NCBI GenBank assembly: GCA_035527455.1
Contig: DATLAN010000439.1
Coordinates: forward strand, 1-19,033
Source of the DNA: DATLAN01 sp035527455
GTDB lineage: Bacteria; Planctomycetota; Planctomycetia; Pirellulales; Thermoguttaceae
Direction: 5' to 3'
Length of the DNA stretch: 19,033 nt
The notes beneath the pieces were generated by a model. The model saw only the letters and a program-made list of their open reading frames with translations, searched no databases and was not told where the DNA came from. The position numbers were made by a program, and so were the translations under genes. Below are positions 1 through 6,367 of this stretch, in pieces (positions within the stretch are counted from its first letter, which is position 1; every line of letters begins with the position of its first letter).

Positions 1-843
1 CGGGCGTACGAACTGGCAGTGCCGACCGTCCCGCTGGGCGAGATCTTCGATTGGCGCGTGCGGACGGCCCTGGCGAAGCGAAATGTCGCCGTCCACTTGG
101 GCACGCCGATCCGGCGGATCGAAGGCGACGCGCATCGGGCCGCGGCGATCGTGTTGCCCGACGGCACCCGCCGGGCGTTCGACTTCGTCGTCGCGGCCGT
201 GCCGTGGCACCGCGTCGGGTCGCTATTCTCGGAGGCCATGCTCTCGGCAATGCCCGCGCTCGAGCACGTCGGCGAAATCCGCCCGGCCCCGATCACGGCG
301 GTACACCTCTGGTTCGATTGCCCGATCACCAGGCTGCCGCACGCCGTGCTGGTCGGGAAACTCGGCCAGTGGATGTTTCGAGGCAACACTTCGCAACACA
401 AGATCGCCTCGGCGGAGGCCGATTCGCGTCCGCCGGCCGAACGCATGATTCTCTACACCGGGAAGTCGATTCCCCAATGGTCGTGCCAGGTGGTCATCAG
501 TGCGTCGCACGGGCTGTTGGGCCGCCGGCGGGAAGACATCGTGGCCAAGGTGTGCGACGAGTTGAAGGCGATCTGGCCGGGCGCAAGCTACGCCCGGCTG
601 CTGCACTGGCGGGTGATGACGCATCCGTCGGCCGTTTTTTCCTGCGTGCCCGACCTGGATCGCCTCCGTCCGCCGCAGCGAACGCCGCTGGAGAACCTCA
701 TGCTGGCCGGCGACTGGACGGCAACCGGCTGGCCCGCCACCATGGAAGGCGCCGTCCGCAGCGGCTATCTGGCAGCGGAAGCCGTCCTCCACACAAAGCC
801 GCGCCCGCTGGTCGCGCCCGCACAACAACACAAAGCAAAGTAG
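1..843 (+). CDS. hpnE: Hydroxysqualene dehydroxylase HpnE, C-terminal part (5' end outside window)
   Basis: FAD-dependent amine-oxidase-like enzyme of squalene/hopanoid synthesis; HpnE reductively removes the hydroxyl of hydroxysqualene to give squalene. The frame is open from base 1 (reading RAYELAVPTVPLGEIF), so only the last 280 residues are present and the N-terminal dinucleotide-binding fold is missing. The strongest signature is the C-terminal FAD-contacting block LMLAGDWTATGWPATMEGAV followed by RSGYLAAEAVL, typical of HpnE and related carotenoid/squalene desaturases. An in-frame GTG at 19 is internal to the conserved domain and should not be taken as the start. The stop TAG at 841-843 lies within a palindromic repeat starting at 840, so the last residues may have been trimmed or altered by repeat insertion. 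HpnC/HpnD partners, if linked, would lie upstream of the window. Alternative: another member of the same desaturase superfamily. Confidence 0.85.
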   Translation, partial: RAYELAVPTVPLGEIFDWRVRTALAKRNVAVHLGTPIRRIEGDAHRAAAIVLPDGTRRAFDFVVAAVPWHRVGSLFSEAMLSAMPALEHVGEIRPAPITAVHLWFDCPITRLPHAVLVGKLGQWMFRGNTSQHKIASAEADSRPPAERMILYTGKSIPQWSCQVVISASHGLLGRRREDIVAKVCDELKAIWPGASYARLLHWRVMTHPSAVFSCVPDLDRLRPPQRTPLENLMLAGDWTATGWPATMEGAVRSGYLAAEAVLHTKPRPLVAPAQQHKAK

Positions 844-935
844 GCCGGAACAAGCGCAGCGCCGTTCCGGCACATGGCTTCATGGGGCCTTTCCTCACCA
901 AATGCCGGAACTGCGCTGCGCTTGTTCCGGCCTAC
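840..935. repeat. Long palindromic repeat, family A copy 1
   Basis: Two 33-base arms (840-872 and 903-935) begin and end with GTAGGCCGGAACAAGCGCAG and its complement; they match at 32 of 33 positions and enclose a 30-base spacer. A second copy is at 4801-4929 with a related spacer in inverted orientation. The element fills the gap between the convergent hpnE and cbiO genes, so its transcript would fold into a very stable hairpin and could stop transcription from both sides. It overlaps the hpnE stop codon. There is no T-run, so it is not a classical intrinsic terminator; a REP/MITE-like mobile repeat is the better description. Confidence 0.85.
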
Positions 936-941
936 GCTCCG

Positions 942-1592
942 TCAACGCGTCTTCCCGTCCTCCAGCCTCACCGTGCTGGTCGTAACCCGGTCGAGAAACT
1001 CCCGGTCGTGGGACGCGACGATCAGGGCTTGCGGCAGGCCGGCGAGGATCTCGGCCAGCCGGTCGGTGGCCCGATCGTCCAGGCCGGAGGTGGGCTCGTC
1101 GAGCAGGAGGACCTCCGGCTGCATGGCCAGGACGGTGGCCAGGGCGACCAGCCGCTTCTCGCCGCCGGAGAGCCGGTAGGTGATCCGGTGCTGATAGCCG
1201 GCCAGACCGAGCGCGTCGAGCGTTTCGTCGACGATCCGCCGCGACTCCCCTCGGGTCTTGCCCAGGTTCATCGGGCCGAAGGCGACGTCCTCGCAGACAG
1301 TGGGGCAGAAGAGCTGATCGTCGGCGTCCTGGAAGAGCAGCCCGGCGCGGCGGCGGACCTCGTGAAAATCGGCCTCGGCCGAGCGGACCTTGCCGAATGC
1401 CTCGATCCGGCCCGCGTCCGGACGCAGCAGGCCCACGATCAGGTGCAAAAGTGTGGTCTTTCCGCAGCCGTTGGGGCCGACCAGCGCGACCCGGCCGTGG
1501 GGCGGAAGCTGGAAGTCGCACCCCTTCAACACCGGCCGGTCGGGGCCGTAGGAGAAATCGACGTCGTGGAAGCGGATCAGCGGTTCGCTCAT
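942..1592 (-). CDS. cbiO: ECF transporter ATPase CbiO/NikO (nickel/cobalt uptake)
   Basis: ATP-binding subunit that powers the nickel/cobalt ECF transporter from the cytoplasmic face. The 216 residues carry every ABC motif: Walker A GPNGCGKT (39-46), Q-loop in LFQDADDQLF (about Q88, the form typical of ECF ATPases), signature LSGGEKR (141-147), Walker B VLLLDE (161-166) and the switch histidine in ASHD (H195). I chose the ATG at 1592 rather than the upstream in-frame start at 1712, because the added residues are a shadow of cbiQ; at 1592 a GGAG lies 5 bases upstream and ATGA overlaps the cbiQ stop, implying translational coupling. It is the last gene of the operon. A single ATPase gene suggests a homodimer. 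Nickel versus cobalt cannot be told from this subunit. Confidence 0.93.
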   Translation of the reverse strand: MSEPLIRFHDVDFSYGPDRPVLKGCDFQLPPHGRVALVGPNGCGKTTLLHLIVGLLRPDAGRIEAFGKVRSAEADFHEVRRRAGLLFQDADDQLFCPTVCEDVAFGPMNLGKTRGESRRIVDETLDALGLAGYQHRITYRLSGGEKRLVALATVLAMQPEVLLLDEPTSGLDDRATDRLAEILAGLPQALIVASHDREFLDRVTTSTVRLEDGKTR

Positions 1593-2335
1593 GCCCACTC
1601 CATCAGAACCAGGGTGAGCAGAAGCAGCAACGAGACGGCGCAAAACGGCACGTCGCGCCGCGAGAAGTGGAAGTGCTCGAAGAGGTAGAACCGGCCGTGG
1701 AAGCCTCGGCACTTCATCGCGGCCACGATCCGCTCGGACCGTTCGAAGCTCCGCACCAGCAGCATGCCGACCAGGTGGCCGTACGTGCGATAGGTGTGCC
1801 GATTCATCCGCGGCCGAAACGCCCGGACCTTCATCGCCGCCCGCATCCGCAGGTACTCGCGGTGCAACACGTCGAGGTAACGGACGGTGAACAGCAGCAG
1901 GTGCGTCAGCTTATCGGGCACGCGGAGATGGCTCAGCGTATGGCCCAGCGTGGTGGCGTCGAGCGAATCCAAGAGCACCAGCAACAAGAGCACGATCGCG
2001 TTACCCTTGACGGCGATCAGCGCGGCCAGCTCGAATCCTTCGCGCGAGAAGCTCAGCCATCCGATTTCCAGCACCGGCTGCCCGGGCGTGGTCAACGGCA
2101 ACACCAGGGCCATCAACAGCATCAGCACGTTCAGCGGCAAGAGCCGGCGGACGGCCGTGGGCATCGACACGCCCGAGCAAAGCGTGCCGAGGAGGCCCGC
2201 CGCCAGGGCCGTTGCCGGCACGGCGAACCGATCGGCCGCTGCAATCGCGATTGCCAGCAGCACCACCGCCACAACGCGCGCCCGGGGATCGATCCGGGCG
2301 AGGTAGGAAGCGGCGGGGTGGTGGTCGAGGGTCAT
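1589..2335 (-). CDS. cbiQ: ECF transporter transmembrane coupling protein CbiQ/NikQ
   Basis: T-component (EcfT family) that links the ATPase to the metal-binding S-component in the membrane. The 248-residue protein has hydrophobic stretches at about 20-38, 41-55, 66-82, 104-123 and 230-246, and the two cytoplasmic coupling-helix motifs in the right place: AMKVRAF (167-173) and AMKCRGF (206-212), versions of the family's A-R-G signature. A longer frame reaches 2410, but those 25 extra residues come from a palindromic repeat, so I start at the ATG at 2335, where the protein begins like other CbiQs (S-x-L-x-x-I-D-P-R-A). No clear ribosome binding site precedes this start. The stop overlaps the cbiO start by four bases. 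A 167-bp gap holding a palindrome separates it from nikL. Confidence 0.92.
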   Translation of the reverse strand: MTLDHHPAASYLARIDPRARVVAVVLLAIAIAAADRFAVPATALAAGLLGTLCSGVSMPTAVRRLLPLNVLMLLMALVLPLTTPGQPVLEIGWLSFSREGFELAALIAVKGNAIVLLLLVLLDSLDATTLGHTLSHLRVPDKLTHLLLFTVRYLDVLHREYLRMRAAMKVRAFRPRMNRHTYRTYGHLVGMLLVRSFERSERIVAAMKCRGFHGRFYLFEHFHFSRRDVPFCAVSLLLLLTLVLMEWA

Positions 2336-2361
2336 GGGGGCTTGAGTATCGAATATCGAAT

Positions 2362-2438
2362 GGGTGGCACGCCCTGAGGAACGAAGGGCGTGGTTTGGCA
2401 GGTTTTCCACGCCCTTCGTTCCTCAGGGCGTGCCACCC
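2362..2438. repeat. Long perfect palindrome, family B copy 1
   Basis: Two perfect 32-base arms (2362-2393 and 2407-2438) starting GGGTGGCACGCCCTGAGGAA, separated by 13 bases. A second copy with one arm mismatch and the same spacer length is at 7626-7702, its loop related in the opposite orientation. It sits inside the nickel operon between nikL and cbiQ, so the operon transcript must be read through a 32-bp hairpin; that may lower or stabilise expression of the downstream cbiQO part (inference). Mobile REP/MITE-like repeat rather than a terminator. Confidence 0.88.
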
Positions 2439-2474
2439 TCGCTGAGTTCCTCAGGGCGTGCCACCCTCGCTGAA
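2419..2474. repeat. Tandem duplication of a 28-bp half-arm of family B
   Basis: A 28-base unit covering most of the right arm plus its flank (core CTCAGGGCGTGCCACCCTCG) occurs twice head to tail, at 2419-2446 and 2447-2474, differing only in the last base. The second copy extends the palindrome on one side only, as expected from slippage or unequal exchange after insertion. Confidence 0.85.
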
Positions 2475-2502
2475 AAATGCACAGGTTATTTCTGCGCGGA
2501 AC

Positions 2503-3138
2503 CTAATGGTCGGACTTGTGTTGGGGTTGCTGCGAAGGAGCGGGCGGCCTTTTCTTGGCGCCGAGGAAATAGAACGCGATGCCGGCGACGCCGAGGATGT
2601 AGCCGACGCCGCCGAGGACGTCTTGCAGGCGGATGCGGTCTTCGTAGGACTTCAGTTGTTTGCGCAGCTCGACGATCTGCACGAGGAGGGTCTTGTTATC
2701 TGGCTGTCCGGCTTCAGGCGCCGGCGTGTGTGCGTGTCCTTCGTCCGGGGGCGAGTCGACTTCGGGGGATGAAGAGGGCGGCGGGCTACCCGCCGAACCG
2801 TCGCGCGGCGGGAGATCCTGCGAGAATTCCGACGCGGAGACCGTATATTCCCCGCCGTGCCCGTCGCTCGTGCTCACCTGCAGCAGGTGGTCGCAGCGGT
2901 ATTGGGCCTCCAGGGTGAACTGGCCATCGTCGTCGGTCGTCGTGTCGCCGATCTGCTGGCCGGCCGGGTCCAAAGCCGTCACGGCGATGTTGCGTGCCGG
3001 GCTGTCCTCGGTGAAATAGGCCTGACCGTGGATGGTCGTGCCCCGGGCGTAGGCGAACACGTGGATCTTGTGGGCAAGTGCGGAGGCCGGGGAAAGGATG
3101 AGGCAGAAGGCAATCAGGGCGAGAAGTGACTTAACCAC
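2503..3138 (-). CDS. nikL: NikL-type exported accessory protein of nickel ECF transporter
   Basis: Small periplasmic, C-terminally anchored protein that replaces or assists the CbiN-type subunit in nickel ECF systems. Counting from the start chosen here (211 residues): signal peptide 1-22 (VKSLLALIAFCLILSPASALA), then a beta-rich carboxypeptidase-regulatory-like domain beginning HKIHVFAYARG (23-33) and running to about 105, a Pro/Ser/Asp/Glu-rich linker with GHAH, a charged possible coiled coil (about 150-170), a transmembrane helix (about 172-192) and a Lys/His tail. A longer frame begins at GTG 3153, but an AGGAGG (3145-3150 on the plus strand) lies six bases before a GTG at 3138, which I prefer. 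The start overlaps the nikM stop by eight bases. The mature protein should begin with histidine, as in NikK. Confidence in the family is good; its direct role in metal capture is inferred. Confidence 0.8.
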   Translation of the reverse strand: MVKSLLALIAFCLILSPASALAHKIHVFAYARGTTIHGQAYFTEDSPARNIAVTALDPAGQQIGDTTTDDDGQFTLEAQYRCDHLLQVSTSDGHGGEYTVSASEFSQDLPPRDGSAGSPPPSSSPEVDSPPDEGHAHTPAPEAGQPDNKTLLVQIVELRKQLKSYEDRIRLQDVLGGVGYILGVAGIAFYFLGAKKRPPAPSQQPQHKSDH

Positions 3139-3787
3139 GCGAGCCCTCCTCACCGGCGGTCACCAGCAACGGGGCCGCCAACAGTTCCGGACAGATCTTC
3201 CGCAACGATACGACAACGCTGGCGGTGACCAGACCTTCGGCCGCGGCCAGGGGGAGATGAGCGATCAGGAACGCCGCACCGATCGCCTCGAACGGCTTTC
3301 CGCCCGCCGCAAGCGAGGCGCCGACCAGCAGGGCGCCCAGGAGAATGCCGGTGGCGCCCGCGGCCATGCCGGCGGCGAAGACCACGCGTTCGGAGCCCCC
3401 GTGCGCCGGGCGGCGGAAAAGGTAGTAACAAACGACGCCCGGCAGCGCCATGACCAGCGTGTTGAGCCCCAAGGTGGTCATGCCCCCGTAGAGCGGACAG
3501 AAGATCGATTGCAGCAGCAGGGCGATCAGCACGGCGGGAAAAATCGCCCAGCCGAGGATCAGGCCCATCAGACCGTTGAGCGTCAGATGGACCGCGGCGA
3601 GTCCCAGCGGCACGTGAATCAGCGAGACCACGAAGAAGACCGAACTGAGCACGGCCGCCCGGGGGATCCGCTCGTAGTCCAGCTTGTAGAGTCCGATGGC
3701 CGTGCCGACCGCCGCGGCCGCCGCTCCGGCCAGGAGCACTTCTTTACCCGCCGTCGTGCCGGCCAATACGCCTTCGTAGATGTGCAT
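3131..3787 (-). CDS. cbiM: Nickel/cobalt-binding S-component NikM/CbiM
   Basis: Substrate-specific membrane subunit that captures Ni2+ or Co2+. The start is fixed by the family's N-terminus, Met1-His2-Ile (here MHIYEGVLAG), because the free amino group and His2 bind the metal. A histidine in VHLTLNGLMG falls at residue 67, the position of the third ligand in the characterised NikM/CbiM proteins. The 218 residues are mostly hydrophobic, with about six to seven membrane segments, and include the family blocks GLMGLILGW (72-80) and LLLQSIFCPLYGGMTTLGLN (90-109). There is no fused NikN part; the separate nikL gene supplies that function. It lies 102 bp downstream of nikK and overlaps nikL by eight bases. 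Nickel is preferred over cobalt because of the NikK/NikL neighbours. Confidence 0.93.
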   Translation of the reverse strand: MHIYEGVLAGTTAGKEVLLAGAAAAAVGTAIGLYKLDYERIPRAAVLSSVFFVVSLIHVPLGLAAVHLTLNGLMGLILGWAIFPAVLIALLLQSIFCPLYGGMTTLGLNTLVMALPGVVCYYLFRRPAHGGSERVVFAAGMAAGATGILLGALLVGASLAAGGKPFEAIGAAFLIAHLPLAAAEGLVTASVVVSLRKICPELLAAPLLVTAGEEGSRG

Positions 3788-3821
3788 GATGCGTTTTGCT
3801 CTCGGAAGTCAACCGGCGGCT

Positions 3822-3843
3822 CCCCCGCAGCGCAGTGCGGGGG
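3822..3843. repeat. GC-rich hairpin between nikK and nikM
   Basis: Perfect 8-bp arms CCCCCGCA (3822-3829) and TGCGGGGG (3836-3843) around the loop GCGCAG. It lies in the 102-bp spacer of the nickel operon. It has no following T-run on either strand, so it is probably a small palindromic repeat or mRNA stability element rather than a terminator. Confidence 0.6.
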
Positions 3844-3889
3844 CGTTGGTGCGCGGTTTTCGGAGTTGCTGTTGTCGGGAGTATCTCGC

Positions 3890-4675
3890 TTAGTCGGTTT
3901 CCATGTCGACCGTCTTGACCCAAATCAGTCCGCCGAGTTCGACGTCGGCCGGTTCGCCGTCGGGGTCGTTGATCTTCTCTTCGCCGTCGACCAACGCGGC
4001 GAATCCCCACCAGCCGGCGCGGGGCATCGTGTAGGAGAAGACGCCGTTGGCGTCGGCCTTGATCACCTGCGTGATCAACGCGTCGTTGGGGATCTTGACT
4101 TTGCGGTCCTCGTTGTAGTACTCGACCTCGACCTCGGCGAAGGGGACCGGCTTGCCCTGGCGGCGGACGATCCCGCGGAAGGCGTTGCCGGTCCACAGGC
4201 CGAAGGGTCGGACCAACGGCTCGATCTCGACCGGGAAGCCGACCATCGCGTCCCAGCCCTCCGCGGCGCCCATCACGTCGACCACGACCTTGGTGTAGTG
4301 GACGATCATCTTCCCTTCGGCCGGCTCCCAGTAAGGCGCCGGCTCGATGTAGAAAACGTAATCGCCCGGCGCGGCGAACCGGACCGAACAGTCGTAGGCC
4401 GTCTTGCCGCCGACCTGCTTGGGCTGCAGGTGAGGGCGCAAGTCGTATTTCTTCCCGCGCAGGAGCACGCCGAACTGGTTCGGGGCGCCCATTTCCATCA
4501 CCGGGCCGAATTCCATGGGATGGGTGAAGACGACGTTCAGTTCGATCTGCTTGCCGTCCTCCGCCCCCACCACGTCGCGGGAAGGGATGAGGACCTGGAA
4601 ATGGGCCTCGGCCTCGACGGCCGCCAGCCCGACGGCCAGCAGAGCGGTCGATAGCACGTTCACTGCCGCCTTCAT
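3890..4675 (-). CDS. nikK: NikK-type periplasmic accessory protein, DUF4198 family
   Basis: Exported DUF4198 protein, the additional periplasmic component found with nickel ECF transporters; probably binds or hands over metal outside the membrane. The 261 residues start with a signal peptide (1-24, ending AVEAEA) and the mature chain begins HFQVLIPSRDVV, the DUF4198 opening. Candidate metal ligands include H25, H52, M54 and H82. The rest is beta-rich, with blocks such as DYVFYIEPAPYWEP (about 105-118) and a transthyretin-like region (about 168-228). I start at the ATG at 4675, preceded by GGAGG five bases upstream; the longer frame to 4762 lacks this and would bury the signal peptide. First gene of the operon; a 5-4-5 palindrome lies just upstream. 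Role in nickel is inferred from neighbours and family. Confidence 0.85.
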   Translation of the reverse strand: MKAAVNVLSTALLAVGLAAVEAEAHFQVLIPSRDVVGAEDGKQIELNVVFTHPMEFGPVMEMGAPNQFGVLLRGKKYDLRPHLQPKQVGGKTAYDCSVRFAAPGDYVFYIEPAPYWEPAEGKMIVHYTKVVVDVMGAAEGWDAMVGFPVEIEPLVRPFGLWTGNAFRGIVRRQGKPVPFAEVEVEYYNEDRKVKIPNDALITQVIKADANGVFSYTMPRAGWWGFAALVDGEEKINDPDGEPADVELGGLIWVKTVDMETD

Positions 4676-4699
4676 GTTTTCCTCCGCTGCGGGCTGATA

Positions 4700-4713
4700 A
4701 TACTGCCGAGTAT
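4700..4713. promoter_or_regulatory. Candidate operator palindrome upstream of the nickel operon
   Basis: ATACTGCCGAGTAT is a 5-4-5 inverted repeat starting 25 bases upstream of the nikK start codon, in the most AT-rich stretch of the leader, and a TATACT on the minus strand overlaps it. The position would suit a metal-responsive repressor. It does not match the known NikR GTATGA-N16-TCATAC pattern and I found no convincing -35 element, so this is tentative. Confidence 0.3.
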
Positions 4714-4800
4714 ATTGTAACACCGAGGCGCCGCCGGGTCGAGGGGGTGGGCAATTCGGCACGTAACCCCAGACCAGCTAACGGGTTCCGCGCGAGACAC

Positions 4801-4929
4801 GTAGGCCGGAACAAGCGCAGCGCAGTTCCGGCGCAGTTCCGGCGCCGCTGCGGCGCAGTTCCGGCATTGGGTGGGGAAAGGACCCGTGAAGCTGAATGCC
4901 GGAACTGCGCTGCGCTTGTTCCGGCCTAC
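4801..4929. repeat. Long palindromic repeat, family A copy 2, with expanded arm
   Basis: Starts with GTAGGCCGGAACAAGCGCAG and ends with its complement at 4897-4929. Compared with the copy at 840-935 the left arm is expanded: the short unit GCGCAGTTCCGGC recurs three times within about 4819-4865. The 30-base spacer matches the reverse complement of the first copy's spacer at 22 of 30 positions, so the whole element, not just the arms, is shared. It lies between the nickel operon promoter region and the stop codon of the Gfo/Idh/MocA gene. Confidence 0.85.
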
Positions 4930-4943
4930 TTTGCTGCCGGCTG

Positions 4944-6191
4944 CTACCCGGCTTCGAGCACTTCGCTGCCGCGGCCTTGCTGGATCAGCGGGACGTAGGT
5001 CTCCAGTTCGGCGCAGGTGGCCGGGTCGGTCAGATCGACGGTGGCGCGGCGCTCGGCCGACAGGTAGGCGGCCATCGTCAGCCGGGTGATCTCCAGGCCG
5101 TAGTCCCAATCGAGCAGCGCCTCGCGGCCTTCCGTCACGGCTTCGACCACGTCGACGTTCTCGTCGGTGTATCCGTAGAGGTCGGACTCGTTCGGCTGGA
5201 CGGTCAACAGGCCGCGGCTGGATTGGGTCTTCTCCAGCGCGGTCTCGGTATCGGCCACGCCGGCGGCGGCCACGTCGCCGACGAAGACCTCCAAGGGCGA
5301 GCGGAGGCTGTTGAACTCGAACGCGTAGCCCGGCCCGATGGCGTCCATCATCAGCCGCAGCCCTTGCTTGTCGTACATCCACGAGACGGTGAACTGGGCC
5401 TTGACCAACTGGCCGGTTTCCGGGTTCTTGTAGGTGACCATGCCGGTGGCGAAATCTTCGGCGGGCGTCTTGCCGTAGTCGACGCCGAAGCGATCCAGCA
5501 ACTCCTGCCGCCAACGGGGTTGGCCCCATTTCAACAAGGAGAGATCGGCCATCACCGACTGGGGCTCGAGGAACCGCGTCGGTTTGCCGGGCGGGGTGAG
5601 CACGTGCCAGCCGACGGCCAGGCAATGGCAGCCCATGTCGCACATCACGCCGCCGCCTTGTTGGACGGGGTCCCAGAACCAGCCCTTGTGTGGCCCGGCG
5701 TGCTCCTCGTTGCTGCGGACCAGCACGGGCGCGCCCATGGCCTCGAAGACGGGCTCGAGTTGTCGCCGCGCCGCCTTGACCGACTTCATGTGGACCTGGT
5801 TCTCGAAGTAGCTGGTCGGCAGTTCGACTTCCCTGGCCAACTCGACGATCCGGCGGCCTTCGGCCACGTTGCGCGCCAGCGGCTTCTCGCAGATGACCAT
5901 CCCGAGTTCCGCGCCGGCCCGGACGGCATCGACGATCTGTTCGACCACTTCCAGCCGGGCGAAGTTGGGTACGAAGACGGCCACCACGTCGACCTGCGGG
6001 ACCATCTCCTGGATGCTGCCGAACACGCGGCCCTCGCCCAGTCGGTGCTTCCGGACGTAGGCGACCAGATCGTCCAGCGGGTCCTTGGAGACCAGCCCGG
6101 CGACTTCGATTCCGTGGACCTGCCGTAGGGCGTCCAATTGGAAGGCCGCGACGAACCCGCCGCCGATGATCCCGTAGCGCAACGTACTCAT
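4944..6191 (-). CDS. Gfo/Idh/MocA family NAD(P)-dependent oxidoreductase
   Basis: Cytoplasmic sugar or cyclitol dehydrogenase of the Gfo/Idh/MocA family. The 415-residue protein has the N-terminal Rossmann glycine motif GIIGGGFVA (7-15), the cofactor-site EKP motif in CEKPLA (101-106) and, in the C-terminal alpha/beta domain, the block GGGVMCDMGCHCL (179-191), with D185 and H189 matching the family's usual D-x-x-x-H catalytic pair. The start at 6191 has an excellent AAGGAGG site. There is no signal peptide. It is a single gene: repeats separate it from its neighbours on both sides. Such enzymes oxidise a sugar hydroxyl to a ketone, and DUF1080 proteins like the one at 16950 act on 3-keto sugars, so a functional link is possible but unproved. 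Exact substrate unknown. Confidence 0.92.
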   Translation of the reverse strand: MSTLRYGIIGGGFVAAFQLDALRQVHGIEVAGLVSKDPLDDLVAYVRKHRLGEGRVFGSIQEMVPQVDVVAVFVPNFARLEVVEQIVDAVRAGAELGMVICEKPLARNVAEGRRIVELAREVELPTSYFENQVHMKSVKAARRQLEPVFEAMGAPVLVRSNEEHAGPHKGWFWDPVQQGGGVMCDMGCHCLAVGWHVLTPPGKPTRFLEPQSVMADLSLLKWGQPRWRQELLDRFGVDYGKTPAEDFATGMVTYKNPETGQLVKAQFTVSWMYDKQGLRLMMDAIGPGYAFEFNSLRSPLEVFVGDVAAAGVADTETALEKTQSSRGLLTVQPNESDLYGYTDENVDVVEAVTEGREALLDWDYGLEITRLTMAAYLSAERRATVDLTDPATCAELETYVPLIQQGRGSEVLEAG

Positions 6192-6207
6192 GGTTCCTCC
6201 TTGTTCT

Positions 6208-6341
6208 AGCCCGGATTATTCATGACCCCGGGAATTGCGCGACACACGGTCGTAGCCACGTTCGCCAGAACGTGGTCGTAACCCGTGGGCACGCTCCACG
6301 TTCTGGCGAACGTAGCTACAAGCCTATGAATAATCCGGGCT
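6208..6341. repeat. Nested double palindrome (one inverted repeat inside another)
   Basis: Outer arms AGCCCGGATTATTCAT (6208-6223) and its exact complement (6326-6341) enclose a second inverted repeat with 24-base arms (6252-6275 and 6296-6319, 23 of 24 matching) based on CGTTCGCCAGAACGTGG. It fills the gap between the VWA stop and the oxidoreductase start on the minus strand. It looks like one repeat family inserted inside another; it could also fold as a strong cruciform or stop transcription downstream of the Gfo/Idh/MocA promoter region. Confidence 0.8.
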
Positions 6342-6367
6342 GGCTGGTTGGCAGGCGCGGGTCCCGC

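Noticed and set aside
840..935. Classical intrinsic terminator between hpnE and cbiO
   Set aside because: The stem is strong but no T-run follows on either strand, and the same element occurs elsewhere away from gene ends.
51..1688. 545-codon plus-strand frame crossing hpnE, the repeat and cbiO
   Set aside because: Runs through two real genes in the wrong frame or strand and a palindrome; Arg/Pro-rich nonsense.
2336..2410. 25-residue N-terminal extension of CbiQ
   Set aside because: Those codons are the palindromic repeat; the same peptide-like sequence appears at the other repeat copy.
3068..4654. 528-codon plus-strand frame antisense to nikM and nikK
   Set aside because: Composition is that of a shadow (Asp/Gly/Arg/Gln-rich, no motifs); the opposite strand carries recognisable transporter proteins.
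4676..4800. Cobalamin riboswitch or NikR box upstream of the metal transporter
   Set aside because: No B12-box-like sequence and no GTATGA-N16-TCATAC pattern found by eye; only a short 5-4-5 palindrome.
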